This document shows positions 1 through 8,421 of a DNA stretch of 35,230 nucleotides, piece by piece. The DNA comes from Chlorobium sp. (GTDB lineage Bacteria; Bacteroidota; Chlorobiia; Chlorobiales; Chlorobiaceae): positions 1 to 35,230 of the forward strand of contig JANQHB010000076.1 of NCBI GenBank assembly GCA_028277225.1, written 5' to 3'. How positions within the stretch are numbered: the first letter of the stretch is position 1; the number at the start of each line of letters is the position of its first letter. The notes under the pieces were generated by a model, which was not told where the DNA came from, ran no database searches, and was given only the letters and a program-made list of their open reading frames with translations. The position numbers and the translations under genes are program-made.

Positions 1-83
1 TCTGTTATGCTGTGTTTGTAAAAGGATTATCCATCACCTGTCGGGTGAGTGTGAAAACTGATAAAGAGCCGCATTTTTTGAAA

Positions 84-99
84 TCCCGACAAGTCGGGA
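84..99. repeat. Short palindromic intergenic repeat, copy 1
   Basis: A perfect dyad with 7-base arms (TCCCGAC / GTCGGGA) and a 2-base centre. A near copy sits at 28900-28915 upstream of the tRNA gene, and the flanks are also partly shared (AAT before, AC after). Both copies are intergenic, which suggests a dispersed REP-like palindrome rather than a locus-specific operator. Confidence 0.55.
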
Positions 100-129
100 C
101 GCAAGTTCCCTGTAATGAAGCAGATCCGG

Positions 130-162
130 CCCTGTGAAATATACGATCTTGATTTCACGGGG
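130..162 (+). terminator. Hairpin, possible terminator of the gene left of the window
   Basis: CCCTGTGAAAT at 130-140 pairs with ATTTCACGGGG at 152-162 (11 bp with one G-T pair, 11-base loop). No T-run follows directly, so an intrinsic terminator is only one reading. A structured leader for the dcw transcript is another. Confidence 0.35.
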
Positions 163-267
163 CTCGACAATCGCTCAATTTAGGCAAAAGTTGTTCAGTT
201 GATTCAAACGTGTTGGGTTGAGGGACAAAACTCTTCTGTTTTAATCTCGGTGGCTTTTTTTTACATT

Positions 268-297
268 AAAGTGGTAGAGAGTGGTAAAGTTTGGGGT
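268..297 (+). promoter_or_regulatory. MraZ-box: three decameric direct repeats
   Basis: Three consecutive 10-base units, AAAGTGGTAG, AGAGTGGTAA and AGTTTGGGGT, lie directly before mraZ. MraZ is known to bind tandem repeats with a 10-base period in front of its own operon (TGGGN-type in E. coli, AAAGTG-type in mollicutes). The first unit here matches the mollicute form closely. The repeats end 14 bases before the ATG at 312 and cover the only GGGG that could act as a ribosome site, so bound MraZ could block transcription. This implies autoregulation of the whole cluster. Confidence 0.7.
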
Positions 298-311
298 AAA
301 ATGTGCGAGAT

Positions 312-821
312 ATGGCGGGTTTTATCGGAAAAGAGCAGCACGCAATCGACGAAAAAGGCAGGCTTATGATCCCGGCACGTTTCCGGAAGCGGCTGGCTTC
401 GGTGCAGGATGTCAGGAGCCCGGATTCGAAGCAGGCACTTTTCTATGTCATGAAAGCGATCGACGGTTCCCTTGAACTCTACGAGCCCCATGTGTGGGAA
501 GATAAGGAAGAGAGCCTTTCTGCTCTTTCGGATTTCAATCCCGAGGAGCGGATGCTCAAGACGCTGATGTATGAAAGCCTCGATAGCGTTGAAATGGACC
601 GTCAGGGCCGGATCGCTCTTCCCAGGGAATTCATGCAGCATGCAGGAATTACGAAAGATGTTGTCATCATCGGCGAAAACAGCAAGATGAGTCTCTGGTC
701 GCCCGAAAGCCTCGAGGCCGTACTCAGGGAGAACGGCTCGGATATTCAGGAGCTTGCAACAAAGTATTTCAAGGGGGCGCATGGACAAAGTTCCGTACCA
801 CCATCCGGTAATGGTGCATGA
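312..821 (+). CDS. mraZ: Transcriptional regulator MraZ
   Basis: First gene of the dcw cluster, 169 aa from the ATG at 312. MraZ is a ring-forming DNA-binding protein that controls the dcw operon. Two SpoVT/AbrB-like halves are visible: IDEKGRLMIPARFRK around residues 12-26 and a second copy, VEMDRQGRIALPREF, around 93-107. The conserved opening (M-x-x-F-I-G-x-x-x-x-x-I-D-x-K-G-R) fits the start at 312. A GTG at 303 would add three residues and has GGGG six bases upstream, so it cannot be excluded. The 3' end overlaps rsmH by 41 bases. The triple repeat just upstream is its probable operator. Confidence 0.93.
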   Translation: MAGFIGKEQHAIDEKGRLMIPARFRKRLASVQDVRSPDSKQALFYVMKAIDGSLELYEPHVWEDKEESLSALSDFNPEERMLKTLMYESLDSVEMDRQGRIALPREFMQHAGITKDVVIIGENSKMSLWSPESLEAVLRENGSDIQELATKYFKGAHGQSSVPPSGNGA

Positions 822-1773
822 GGTTGTTGCGCAGTTGCCGGCAAGAGAGGGGCTCTCTATCGATGCAACGCTCGGTGGCGGAGGACATGCGGAGGCTATT
901 GTACAGGAGCTCTGCAGAAGAGGTATCGAAAAGGATTCGTTTCTGATCGGTATCGATCAGGATAGCGATGCACTCGCGGAAGCAAAAAAAAAACTGGCTG
1001 CGTATTCCGGGATGACCCGATTGGTCAAGGCTAATTTTCAGGATATTGCCGAAATAGTGGCGGCATTCAGGGCGAGCCGCAGCAACCACATGCCGGTGAC
1101 CTTTATTTTGCTCGATCTGGGCGTTTCGTCCTACCAGATCGATAAGGCAGAGCGAGGTTTCAGTTACCTCAGGGAAGGTCCGCTTGACATGCGAATGGCA
1201 ACAGATTCCGGTACAAAAGCCTCGGATATTCTCAACAGCATGGATGCCCATGAACTGGCAGGTATTTTTTTCAGGTATGGCCAGGAGCGTTTGAGCAGAA
1301 CGATAGCCGAAGCGGTTTGTGCGTGGCGAAGGAAGAACGGCGATATCTCGAGTACCGGCGATCTTGCAGCTATTGTCAGGGGGGTTGTCAGGGGGAAGGA
1401 GTGGCAGGTCAAGTCGCTTGCACGGATATTTCAGGCGGTGAGAATTGTGGTGAATGATGAAATGGGCGTTCTTGAACGGGTATTGAAAGAGGGTACGGAA
1501 CTTCTCGACCAGGGCGGGAGGATGGCTGTTATCAGCTACCACTCTCTCGAAGACCGTGCAGTAAAACGGCACTTTTCGGCAATTGCCAGAGATGACTGGG
1601 GGCCGAAAGGTGTTGGGCTTCGCGAACCGCTGCGGCGGGCTGCATTCAGGACCGTTACCACGAAGCCCATTGTTGCATCGGAGGATGAAGTGCGTTCCAA
1701 TCCACGCTCGCGAAGTGCAAAGCTGAGAGTGGTCGAAAAAATTGAAACACAGGCCGAAGAACCGGTCCCTTGA
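781..1773 (+). CDS. rsmH: 16S rRNA (cytosine-1402-N4)-methyltransferase RsmH
   Basis: Formerly MraW, 330 aa. It methylates N4 of C1402 in the 16S rRNA P-site using S-adenosylmethionine, and is the usual second gene of dcw clusters. The SAM-binding motif DATLGGGGHAEAI is at residues 28-40. Family blocks DLGVSSYQID and RGFSYLREGPLDMRM follow, and SYHSLEDRAVKRHF occurs near the C-terminus. The start at 781 is chosen because GGGGG lies just upstream and the protein opens with the typical Y-H-x-P-V-M sequence. In-frame starts further upstream lie deep inside mraZ. Translational coupling to mraZ is likely. Confidence 0.96.
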   Translation: MDKVPYHHPVMVHEVVAQLPAREGLSIDATLGGGGHAEAIVQELCRRGIEKDSFLIGIDQDSDALAEAKKKLAAYSGMTRLVKANFQDIAEIVAAFRASRSNHMPVTFILLDLGVSSYQIDKAERGFSYLREGPLDMRMATDSGTKASDILNSMDAHELAGIFFRYGQERLSRTIAEAVCAWRRKNGDISSTGDLAAIVRGVVRGKEWQVKSLARIFQAVRIVVNDEMGVLERVLKEGTELLDQGGRMAVISYHSLEDRAVKRHFSAIARDDWGPKGVGLREPLRRAAFRTVTTKPIVASEDEVRSNPRSRSAKLRVVEKIETQAEEPVP

Positions 1774-1825
1774 GGGTGAAGGTGACGGTCACTGCCGGGA
1801 GCCATTAGAAGATGAGGAGGAAGAG

Positions 1826-2305
1826 ATGAAATATATTGCTCAACAACAGATTTCTTTTGATCATATGTTTTCCATGCTGAAAGGAGTGCTTCACAGGCTG
1901 CATCCTCTGAAATCGGCGTTTGTCAGCGTGGGGCAGGAGGCCTATGCGTTCCGAAAGGCATCGCAGAGAGTGTCTGCGAGGCGGTTTGACGGCGGGTTGC
2001 CGCAAGCCGTTGAAAAGGCGGACAATCAGGCCGGTGTCCGTACCCTGCTCAGTTTGCGGACCTTTGTCATAATTTTTATCGGGACGGTGTTTCTGCTCAT
2101 CTATATCAATAATCTGCTGACGATCAACTCGCTTTCGATGGAAAACGAGCGTCTTCGTGAACGTATCGGGATCAGCAAAAGCATTAATGCGGCACTGGAG
2201 CTTCAGCTTCAGGAGGTTCACGCGGTTCATAATATAACGGAGCGGGCCGAAAGCATGGGGCTGAAAGCCCGGATTGAGCCGGCTGTAATCGTCACGGCTG
2301 ACTGA
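1826..2305 (+). CDS. ftsL: FtsL-like cell division membrane protein
   Basis: 159 aa and weakly conserved, named from position and architecture. FtsL is a bitopic divisome protein that, with FtsB and FtsQ, activates FtsW-FtsI. Visible here are a basic cytoplasmic N-terminus of about 78 residues, one membrane helix at about 79-97, and a leucine-rich heptad region at about 102-135 (NSLSMENERLRERI and onward). The end, AESMGLKARIEP, resembles the AE-x-x-G ending of FtsL proteins. The ATG at 1826 follows GAGGAGGA. Longer readings from 1742 overlap rsmH and add a highly charged, unlikely segment. The cytoplasmic part is longer than in E. coli FtsL. Confidence 0.75.
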   Translation: MKYIAQQQISFDHMFSMLKGVLHRLHPLKSAFVSVGQEAYAFRKASQRVSARRFDGGLPQAVEKADNQAGVRTLLSLRTFVIIFIGTVFLLIYINNLLTINSLSMENERLRERIGISKSINAALELQLQEVHAVHNITERAESMGLKARIEPAVIVTAD

Positions 2306-2318
2306 AGGGGGTTGGGGC

Positions 2319-4334
2319 ATGCAAAAAAAACGAGACCCGGCAGCTTCGAAAGGCGCTTCGAACAAAGAGTTCGGATGGCGCCTTCTAGTCGTCGGGCTCA
2401 TTTTTCTTTCTCTTCTCTCGCTTATCGTTGTCCGCTTGCTGAGCGTTCAGATCGTCGATGTTCAGAAATACAAAAAAATGGCCACCCGGCAGCATGAGCG
2501 CGAGATGAGTGTGCAGGCCAAAAGGGGGCGAATGCTGGACCGTTCGGGCAGATGCCTTGCCGAGAGTGTCCAGATGATATCCTTCTATGCCGATCCGTAC
2601 CTTGTCCGCAACACCCCGAGGAGAAGCAACGGCAAAAGGGACACTGTTAACAGGGTCCCGGAAGTCTCCGCTCTGTTTGCCCGTCATTTCGGGAAAAGCA
2701 GATATCATTACAGGCGAAAACTTCAAAAAAAGAACCGGTTTGTCTGGATGGAGCGGTCCGTGCCAATTGCACGTGCGCAGAAGCTCATGGAAAAAGCGGT
2801 GACGGGCGTCGGTTACGAAAAAGAGCAGCAGCGCTACTATCTCAATATTGCCTCGCAGCTTATCGGGTTGACAGACCGGGATAACCAGGGCATCAGCGGG
2901 CTTGAAAAAAAATATCACGAAGAGCTCAAAGGGCATGACGGGATCAAGGTTTTTCAGCGCAATGCCACTGGCGAGCGGTTTATCGATGCCGACGAAGAGC
3001 AGATTCCGGCCCGCGAGGGTATGAGCCTGCAGTTGACGATCGATGCCGATATCCAGTCAATCGTCGAGGATGAACTTCAGAAAGCTGCCGGCCGCTTCGA
3101 TGCCGCAGCGGCAACCGGAATTGTGATGAATGTCAGAACCGGCGAAGTCCTTGCTATGGCCAGCTACCCTTCTTTCAACATGAACAACCGGCGCGGGTAT
3201 CGTCCTGAAAAAGCAAGAAACCGGGCGATAACCGATGCCTTCGAGCCGGGATCAACCATCAAGATCGTTATGGCGGCGGCGGCAACAGAGGTGCTGCACA
3301 GACAGGCAGGCGATTCGCTCAACGCGCATAACGGTACCCTGGTTGTCCATCGGAGGGTGATTCGGGACCATGAAAAATTCGATCGCCTGACATTTCGCGA
3401 TGCAATGGTGCATTCGAGCAATGTTGTTGCGGCAAAAACAGCAATGGCATTGGGTCCTGAGACCTACTACCGGTATATAAAACGGTTCGGGTTCGGAGAG
3501 AGAACCGGTATCGATCTGATGGGAGAGTCAAAAGGGCTTCTGAAAAAGCCGGATAAATGGGACAGGACCACACTTCCCTGGATGGGATACGGATATGCCT
3601 TTACGGCAACGCCTTTGCAGGTGCTGCAGGCATATGCCGCGGTTGCAAATGGCGGCATGATGATGCGCCCCTATGTTGTCAAAAGCATTGTAGACAGGGA
3701 CGGCGCTGTTGTAAGGCAGACCAGCCCGAAATCGGTCCGGCAGGTCGTTAATCCCGAAACAGCAAGGTACATGATCAAAGAGTACCTCGAGCCTATTGTC
3801 TCTGAAGGAACCGGTTCTCTTGCGGCTTTGCCTGCAATAGCGGTGGCCGGAAAAACCGGAACGGCTCAAAAACTTAAAAACGGGTCATATCATAGGGGGG
3901 ATTACGTGGCTTCTTTTGCAGGGATGTTTCCGGCCGACAAGCCTGAAATTGCGGCAATTGTCGTTGTCGACGAGCCGAAAACCGAATATTATGCCAGCTC
4001 GGTGGCCGCCCCGGTATTTGCTGCCATCAGTAAAAGGATGATCGCCATATCAGAGCCCCTCAAGCATAAGCTCGCACTTGTATCGCCCCGGCAGCGTGAG
4101 CTCGATTCCCTGTCGCAGATATCGGTTCCTCAGCTGGTCGGACTTCCGGGCAAGGAGGCAAGGAAGCTTCTTGAATGGTCGGAGCTGGTTATGGAGTACA
4201 GGGGGAGCCTTGAGGATGTTGTCACGGCGCAGGCGACGGCTTCGGGATCGATGGTTGATGCAGGATCGGTTGTGCAGGTGACGCTTGGGGCAGCCGAGGT
4301 TCGTCGTGGTGATCAGGTGAGTACAATCCAATGA
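2319..4334 (+). CDS. ftsI: Septal penicillin-binding protein FtsI (PBP3) with one PASTA domain
   Basis: 671 aa class B transpeptidase that cross-links septal peptidoglycan with FtsW. A membrane anchor lies at about 21-45, followed by a PBP dimerisation region beginning with KRGRMLDRSGR. The transpeptidase domain has all three catalytic motifs: S312-T-I-K315, S366-S-N368 and K512-T-G514. A single PASTA domain occupies about 601-660 (SVPQLVGLPGKEARKLL). E. coli FtsI lacks PASTA; SpoVD-type and several Bacteroidetes/Chlorobi-type proteins have it. The gene lies 13 bases after ftsL and ends 4 bases before murE. Confidence 0.95.
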   Translation: MQKKRDPAASKGASNKEFGWRLLVVGLIFLSLLSLIVVRLLSVQIVDVQKYKKMATRQHEREMSVQAKRGRMLDRSGRCLAESVQMISFYADPYLVRNTPRRSNGKRDTVNRVPEVSALFARHFGKSRYHYRRKLQKKNRFVWMERSVPIARAQKLMEKAVTGVGYEKEQQRYYLNIASQLIGLTDRDNQGISGLEKKYHEELKGHDGIKVFQRNATGERFIDADEEQIPAREGMSLQLTIDADIQSIVEDELQKAAGRFDAAAATGIVMNVRTGEVLAMASYPSFNMNNRRGYRPEKARNRAITDAFEPGSTIKIVMAAAATEVLHRQAGDSLNAHNGTLVVHRRVIRDHEKFDRLTFRDAMVHSSNVVAAKTAMALGPETYYRYIKRFGFGERTGIDLMGESKGLLKKPDKWDRTTLPWMGYGYAFTATPLQVLQAYAAVANGGMMMRPYVVKSIVDRDGAVVRQTSPKSVRQVVNPETARYMIKEYLEPIVSEGTGSLAALPAIAVAGKTGTAQKLKNGSYHRGDYVASFAGMFPADKPEIAAIVVVDEPKTEYYASSVAAPVFAAISKRMIAISEPLKHKLALVSPRQRELDSLSQISVPQLVGLPGKEARKLLEWSELVMEYRGSLEDVVTAQATASGSMVDAGSVVQVTLGAAEVRRGDQVSTIQ

Positions 4335-4338
4335 AAAG

Positions 4339-5850
4339 ATGGAATCGATGAGGCTGCAGGGATTACTGGATTGTCTGGATGTGGTGCGGTTTGCCGGCAG
4401 CGGCAATACCGGGCTTACGATCAGCGGGATTGCATCCGACTCCCGCAGGATCACCGACAGCTCTCTTTTTATCGCTGTGCAGGGTTTCGAAACCGATGGA
4501 CACGGCTATATCGATCAGGCGGTTCGTAACGGAGCACGTGTTGTTGTCTGTGAAAAAGTCCCTGAGAATCTGAACGAAAAGGTTGTCTATGTTGCGGTTC
4601 CTGATTCGAGAACAGCGATGGCCAGGATAGCCAAACGATTCTATCGTGATATTGCCGACTCGCTCGATATCATCGGGGTGACCGGCACGAACGGCAAGAC
4701 AACAACGGCACGCCTCATGGCGAAAGTTTTGAACGATTGCGGCATATGCACGGGCTATATCGGTACAGGCCATGCCATGGCGGGAGGTGAAACGATCCCT
4801 CTCGACAAAACGACTCCTGAAGCCGAAGAACTCCATCGTCTGTTTGCCATGATGGCCGAACGGGGATGCACTGCGGTGGTTATGGAAGTATCCTCACATG
4901 CACTGGCTTTACAGAGAACAGACGGTATTGGCTTCAAGGGAGCGGTTTTTACAAATCTGACACAGGATCATCTTGATTTTCATCGTACAATGGATGACTA
5001 TGCCCGGGCGAAACAAAAGCTGTTCGGTTCGATCAGGCCCGGGGGTTTTGCCGTTGTCAATGCGGACGATCCGTGGGCGGAATTCATGGCGGCAAATCGT
5101 GGAGATGCTTCTCTTTTTTGCTGTTCAGTCGGAGAAAAGGCGTTCAACTGTGCCGGAGGCGCTCTACTGCAGGCAGTTGTGGTTTCGGCAGACATGGAAA
5201 AGAGCGTGGTCCAGATAGATAACGGCCGGAACCGTATTACTGCGTCATTCCGTCTTCCGGGGCGCTATAACGTTATGAATATGCTTGAAGTGTTTGCGGC
5301 TGCAACAGCCATGGGAGTGGAGCCTGACATGGCTGTCCGGTCACTCGAAGAGGCTGAGCCGGTCGATGGCAGAATGGAGATCGTCAGTACGGAGGGAGAC
5401 GGCTGTTCTGTTGTCGTTGACTATGCGCATACCCCTGACGCACTTGAAAAAGTGCTCGGGACATTGCGTGAACTTGCAAAACCGGAATCCAGGCTTGCTG
5501 TCGTCTTCGGCTGCGGAGGGAATCGCGACAGGGAAAAACGGCCGAAGATGGGCGCGGCAGCTTCGAACGGTGCCGACACGATCATTATTACATCGGATAA
5601 TCCACGAAATGAAGAGCCGGATACAATTCTCGACGATATCGTCAAAGGAATTTCCGTTCCTCTTTTCATGAGGATCGCCGACAGGGCAGAAGCAATCCGC
5701 AGCGGAGTAAATCTGATGAAAGAAGGTGATATTCTGCTGGTTGCCGGAAAGGGTCACGAAACCTGTCAGGAAACAGCAGGCCGTCGACGGCACTTTTCCG
5801 ACAGGGAAGCGGCACAAGCAGCATTGCGTCAGCGAAAACTATCGTATTGA
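4339..5850 (+). CDS. murE: UDP-MurNAc-tripeptide synthetase MurE, meso-DAP type
   Basis: 503 aa Mur ligase that adds the third residue of the stem peptide in the cytoplasm. The ATP-binding P-loop GTNGKTT is at residues 116-122. DNPR at 420-423 is the known signature for meso-diaminopimelate, as opposed to lysine, recognition, so the organism should have A1-gamma-type peptidoglycan. KGHETCQE lies near the C-terminus. The start is ATG 4339, four bases after the ftsI stop. An ATG at 4348 is an alternative, and neither has a strong ribosome site. The gene is followed by murF, the enzyme of the next step. Confidence 0.95.
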   Translation: MESMRLQGLLDCLDVVRFAGSGNTGLTISGIASDSRRITDSSLFIAVQGFETDGHGYIDQAVRNGARVVVCEKVPENLNEKVVYVAVPDSRTAMARIAKRFYRDIADSLDIIGVTGTNGKTTTARLMAKVLNDCGICTGYIGTGHAMAGGETIPLDKTTPEAEELHRLFAMMAERGCTAVVMEVSSHALALQRTDGIGFKGAVFTNLTQDHLDFHRTMDDYARAKQKLFGSIRPGGFAVVNADDPWAEFMAANRGDASLFCCSVGEKAFNCAGGALLQAVVVSADMEKSVVQIDNGRNRITASFRLPGRYNVMNMLEVFAAATAMGVEPDMAVRSLEEAEPVDGRMEIVSTEGDGCSVVVDYAHTPDALEKVLGTLRELAKPESRLAVVFGCGGNRDREKRPKMGAAASNGADTIIITSDNPRNEEPDTILDDIVKGISVPLFMRIADRAEAIRSGVNLMKEGDILLVAGKGHETCQETAGRRRHFSDREAAQAALRQRKLSY

Positions 5851-5878
5851 TGCAGGAGCAAAAGAACAGATCGAAACT

Positions 5879-7291
5879 ATGAAAGCTTGTCTTGAAAGAG
5901 CTGATTTTGAAAAAAGAGGTCGTCTTGCCGGTTTTCCGGACGATGATCCTCTGGTTTTCCATGAGCCGTCAGTGGTCATTGACACTCGAAAGATGCAGGG
6001 AGGGGAAATCTTTTTCGCGCTCAAAGGCGAGAAGACCGACGGACATCATTTTGCGGCGCAGGCCTTCGAAAAGGGGGCGGCATGCGCCGTTGTTTCAAAA
6101 GAGTGGTACGACCGGCATGTCGCCGATGAGGGCAATGAAGCGTTCCGCTGCCTCGTGGTCGACGATACGGTCGCCGCGCTGCAGTCTCTTGCCGCTGCCT
6201 ACCGAATGACATTTGATATTCCTCTGGTCGGCATCGGCGGGAGCAATGGTAAAACCACGACAAAAGAGATGACAGCCTCTGTGCTTGGAAGTCGTTACAA
6301 CGTTCATATGAGCGAGGGAAATCTCAATAATCACCTTGGCGTTCCGCTCACGTTGTTCGGCCTCAAAGAGGATCACGAGCTTGCCGTCGTTGAAATGGGG
6401 ATCAATCATCCCGGCGAGATGGAACTGCTATGCGATATTGCCAGGCCGACACATGGACTGTTAACAAATATCGGACACGAGCATCTCGAATATCTTGTTG
6501 ATCTTGAAGGCGTTACGCAGGCGGAGACAGCTCTTTTCCGCTATCTTGACCAGAACAGCGGCATCATTTTCCTTAATGGCGACGACAGACGGCTCGTTGA
6601 TGCGGCAGTCGGTTCCGTCAACAAGGTTCTCTATGGAGTCAAAGGGAACGATTGCAGTGTCTGGGCCGAGGATGTCCGGATTGAGGCTACCGGCAAAGCA
6701 CAGTTCAGATTGACGTCACACGATGAGTTCGTGCATGTGTGTCTCAGTTTTGCCGGGAGGCATAATGTTTCCAATGCCGTTGCGGCAGCGGCGGTAGGTC
6801 TGTATTTCGGACTGCGGCCGCAGGATATCGGCAGCGCTCTCGAGCGCCTCAGTCCGGAGAGCGGATGGAAGCGTCTCGAGTTCCAGAATGCCGGAGGAAC
6901 AATTGTCGTTAACGATACCTATAACGCCAATCCCGATTCAATGCGCCAGGCTCTTGACCTCCTGTGTGAACTGCCTGTAAAGGGCAAGCGGGTGGCGGTG
7001 CTGGGAGACATGCTCGAACTTGGCGAAGGGAGTGCTGCTGAGCATCGGAACATAGGGCGTTACGCGTCCGGTCTTGACCGGCTCGATATCCTTTTCACGT
7101 TCGGCGAGGAGGCAGCCAATATCTGCATGGCTGCAGGGGCGAAATGTTCCGGCAGCTTCATGGAAGAAGAAACGCTTCAGGAGACGCTGGATGCTTTGCT
7201 GCATCCCGGTGATGTCCTTCTTTTAAAAGCGTCGAGAGGCATGAGGCTCGAGCGGTTCGCCGAGAAGCTCATGAAGCATGCCGCCGGCTAA
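5879..7291 (+). CDS. murF: UDP-MurNAc-tripeptide--D-Ala-D-Ala ligase MurF
   Basis: 470 aa. It adds the D-Ala-D-Ala dipeptide to complete the UDP-MurNAc-pentapeptide. The N-terminal DTR motif at 35-37 and the P-loop GSNGKTT at 121-127 are present, and the MurF block VVNDTYNANPDSM follows in the C-terminal half. The open frame extends upstream to 5726 inside murE. ATG 5879 is chosen because homologous MurF sequence begins there and the extension looks unlike any Mur protein. Its ribosome site is poor (an AGGAG about 22 bases upstream), so the exact start is open. Confidence 0.93.
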   Translation: MKACLERADFEKRGRLAGFPDDDPLVFHEPSVVIDTRKMQGGEIFFALKGEKTDGHHFAAQAFEKGAACAVVSKEWYDRHVADEGNEAFRCLVVDDTVAALQSLAAAYRMTFDIPLVGIGGSNGKTTTKEMTASVLGSRYNVHMSEGNLNNHLGVPLTLFGLKEDHELAVVEMGINHPGEMELLCDIARPTHGLLTNIGHEHLEYLVDLEGVTQAETALFRYLDQNSGIIFLNGDDRRLVDAAVGSVNKVLYGVKGNDCSVWAEDVRIEATGKAQFRLTSHDEFVHVCLSFAGRHNVSNAVAAAAVGLYFGLRPQDIGSALERLSPESGWKRLEFQNAGGTIVVNDTYNANPDSMRQALDLLCELPVKGKRVAVLGDMLELGEGSAAEHRNIGRYASGLDRLDILFTFGEEAANICMAAGAKCSGSFMEEETLQETLDALLHPGDVLLLKASRGMRLERFAEKLMKHAAG

Positions 7292-7309
7292 AACAACAAT
7301 TTTCGTGTT

Positions 7310-8419
7310 ATGCTTTACTATATACTGCAATATATAAACAACCGTTTCGATCCACCCGGATTCGGTGTCGTCGAATACATTACCTTCAGGGCCAGCGCGG
7401 CGGCGATAACCGCACTCCTGATCACTATTTTCGTCGGGCCGAAACTGATTCGTTTCCTTAAAGAGCGGTATATCGAGCCCGTAAAAGAAGAGGCTCCTGA
7501 AGAGCACAGGAAAAAGAAAAAAGAGCTGCCGACGATGGGCGGGACGCTGATCATCTTCTCCGTCCTTGTATCGGGTATGCTCTGGGCAAAATTCGACGAT
7601 CCTTACGTCTGGCTGATATTTCTGTCGCTCATCTGGATGGGTTCGATCGGATTTGTCGATGATTACAGGAAGGTTGTGCTCCGGATCAAGGGGGGGCTGA
7701 ATGCCAGGTACAAGCTGATAGGACAGGTTTCGCTTGGCCTCTTCATCGGGTTCTATACCCGTCTTGACCCTTCTTTTTCCGTACTTCTGACCGAAACGAC
7801 GATCCCTTTTTTCAAAGATCTGATGATTGATTACGGCTGGTGGTACATCCCTCTTGTCGTATTCATCATCACGGCTGTTTCCAATGCCGTCAACCTGACC
7901 GACGGTCTCGACGGTCTTGCTGCAGGAGTTTCCGGTATCGTTGTCTTCGGCCTTGCCGGATTTGCCTATCTGGGCGGCAATACGGTCTATGCCGAATATC
8001 TGGATATAGCCTACATTCCGGGCGGCGGGGAGGTGACGATCGTCAGTATGGCAATTGTGACGGCGTGTGTCGGTTTTCTCTGGTTCAACTCGCATCCGGC
8101 GGAAATATTCATGGGAGACACCGGATCGCTTGCTCTTGGGAGCGCGATCGCGGTTATCGCGCTTCTGATCAAAAAAGAGCTGCTCCTGCCGGTCCTTGCG
8201 GGAACGTTTCTCATTGAAACGCTTTCGGTATCCCTGCAGGTTGGCTGGTTCAAATTCACCAGGTGGCGCTATGGAGAAGGAAAAAGGATTTTTCTTATGG
8301 CACCGCTGCACCATCACTATCAGATGAAAGGGTGGGCGGAAGAAAAGATCGTCATCCGTTTCTGGATTATCACACTGCTGTTTTTTATGGCCAGTCTTAT
8401 GACATTAAAATTGAGGTGA
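7310..8419 (+). CDS. mraY: Phospho-MurNAc-pentapeptide transferase MraY
   Basis: 369 aa polytopic inner-membrane enzyme that transfers phospho-MurNAc-pentapeptide to undecaprenyl phosphate, forming lipid I. Conserved cytoplasmic-loop motifs are PTMGG at 74-78, DDYRK at 117-121 (catalytic Asp pair), NLTDGLDGLA at 195-204, FMGDTGSLALG at 267-277 and APLHHHY at 331-337. About ten hydrophobic segments are visible. It lies 18 bases after murF and its stop nearly touches the murD start. Confidence 0.97.
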   Translation: MLYYILQYINNRFDPPGFGVVEYITFRASAAAITALLITIFVGPKLIRFLKERYIEPVKEEAPEEHRKKKKELPTMGGTLIIFSVLVSGMLWAKFDDPYVWLIFLSLIWMGSIGFVDDYRKVVLRIKGGLNARYKLIGQVSLGLFIGFYTRLDPSFSVLLTETTIPFFKDLMIDYGWWYIPLVVFIITAVSNAVNLTDGLDGLAAGVSGIVVFGLAGFAYLGGNTVYAEYLDIAYIPGGGEVTIVSMAIVTACVGFLWFNSHPAEIFMGDTGSLALGSAIAVIALLIKKELLLPVLAGTFLIETLSVSLQVGWFKFTRWRYGEGKRIFLMAPLHHHYQMKGWAEEKIVIRFWIITLLFFMASLMTLKLR

Positions 8420-8421
8420 CT

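Larger units (their letters stand above)
1..260. other. Leader region upstream of the dcw cluster, no gene seen
   Basis: No convincing coding region is seen here. The stretch contains a short palindromic repeat at 84-99 and a hairpin at 130-162, each listed separately. It also has a small dyad CACC/GGTG at 35-47. A weak promoter-like pair, TTGAGG at 218-223 and TTAATC at 241-246 with 17 bases between, lies just before the MraZ-box repeats. That pair is only a guess, because many such matches occur by chance. Confidence 0.5.

Noticed and set aside
7223..8317. 364-codon open frame on the minus strand opposite mraY
   Set aside because: Its predicted protein is highly charged and shows no family motif, while the plus strand carries all MraY motifs. 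It is a reading-frame shadow.
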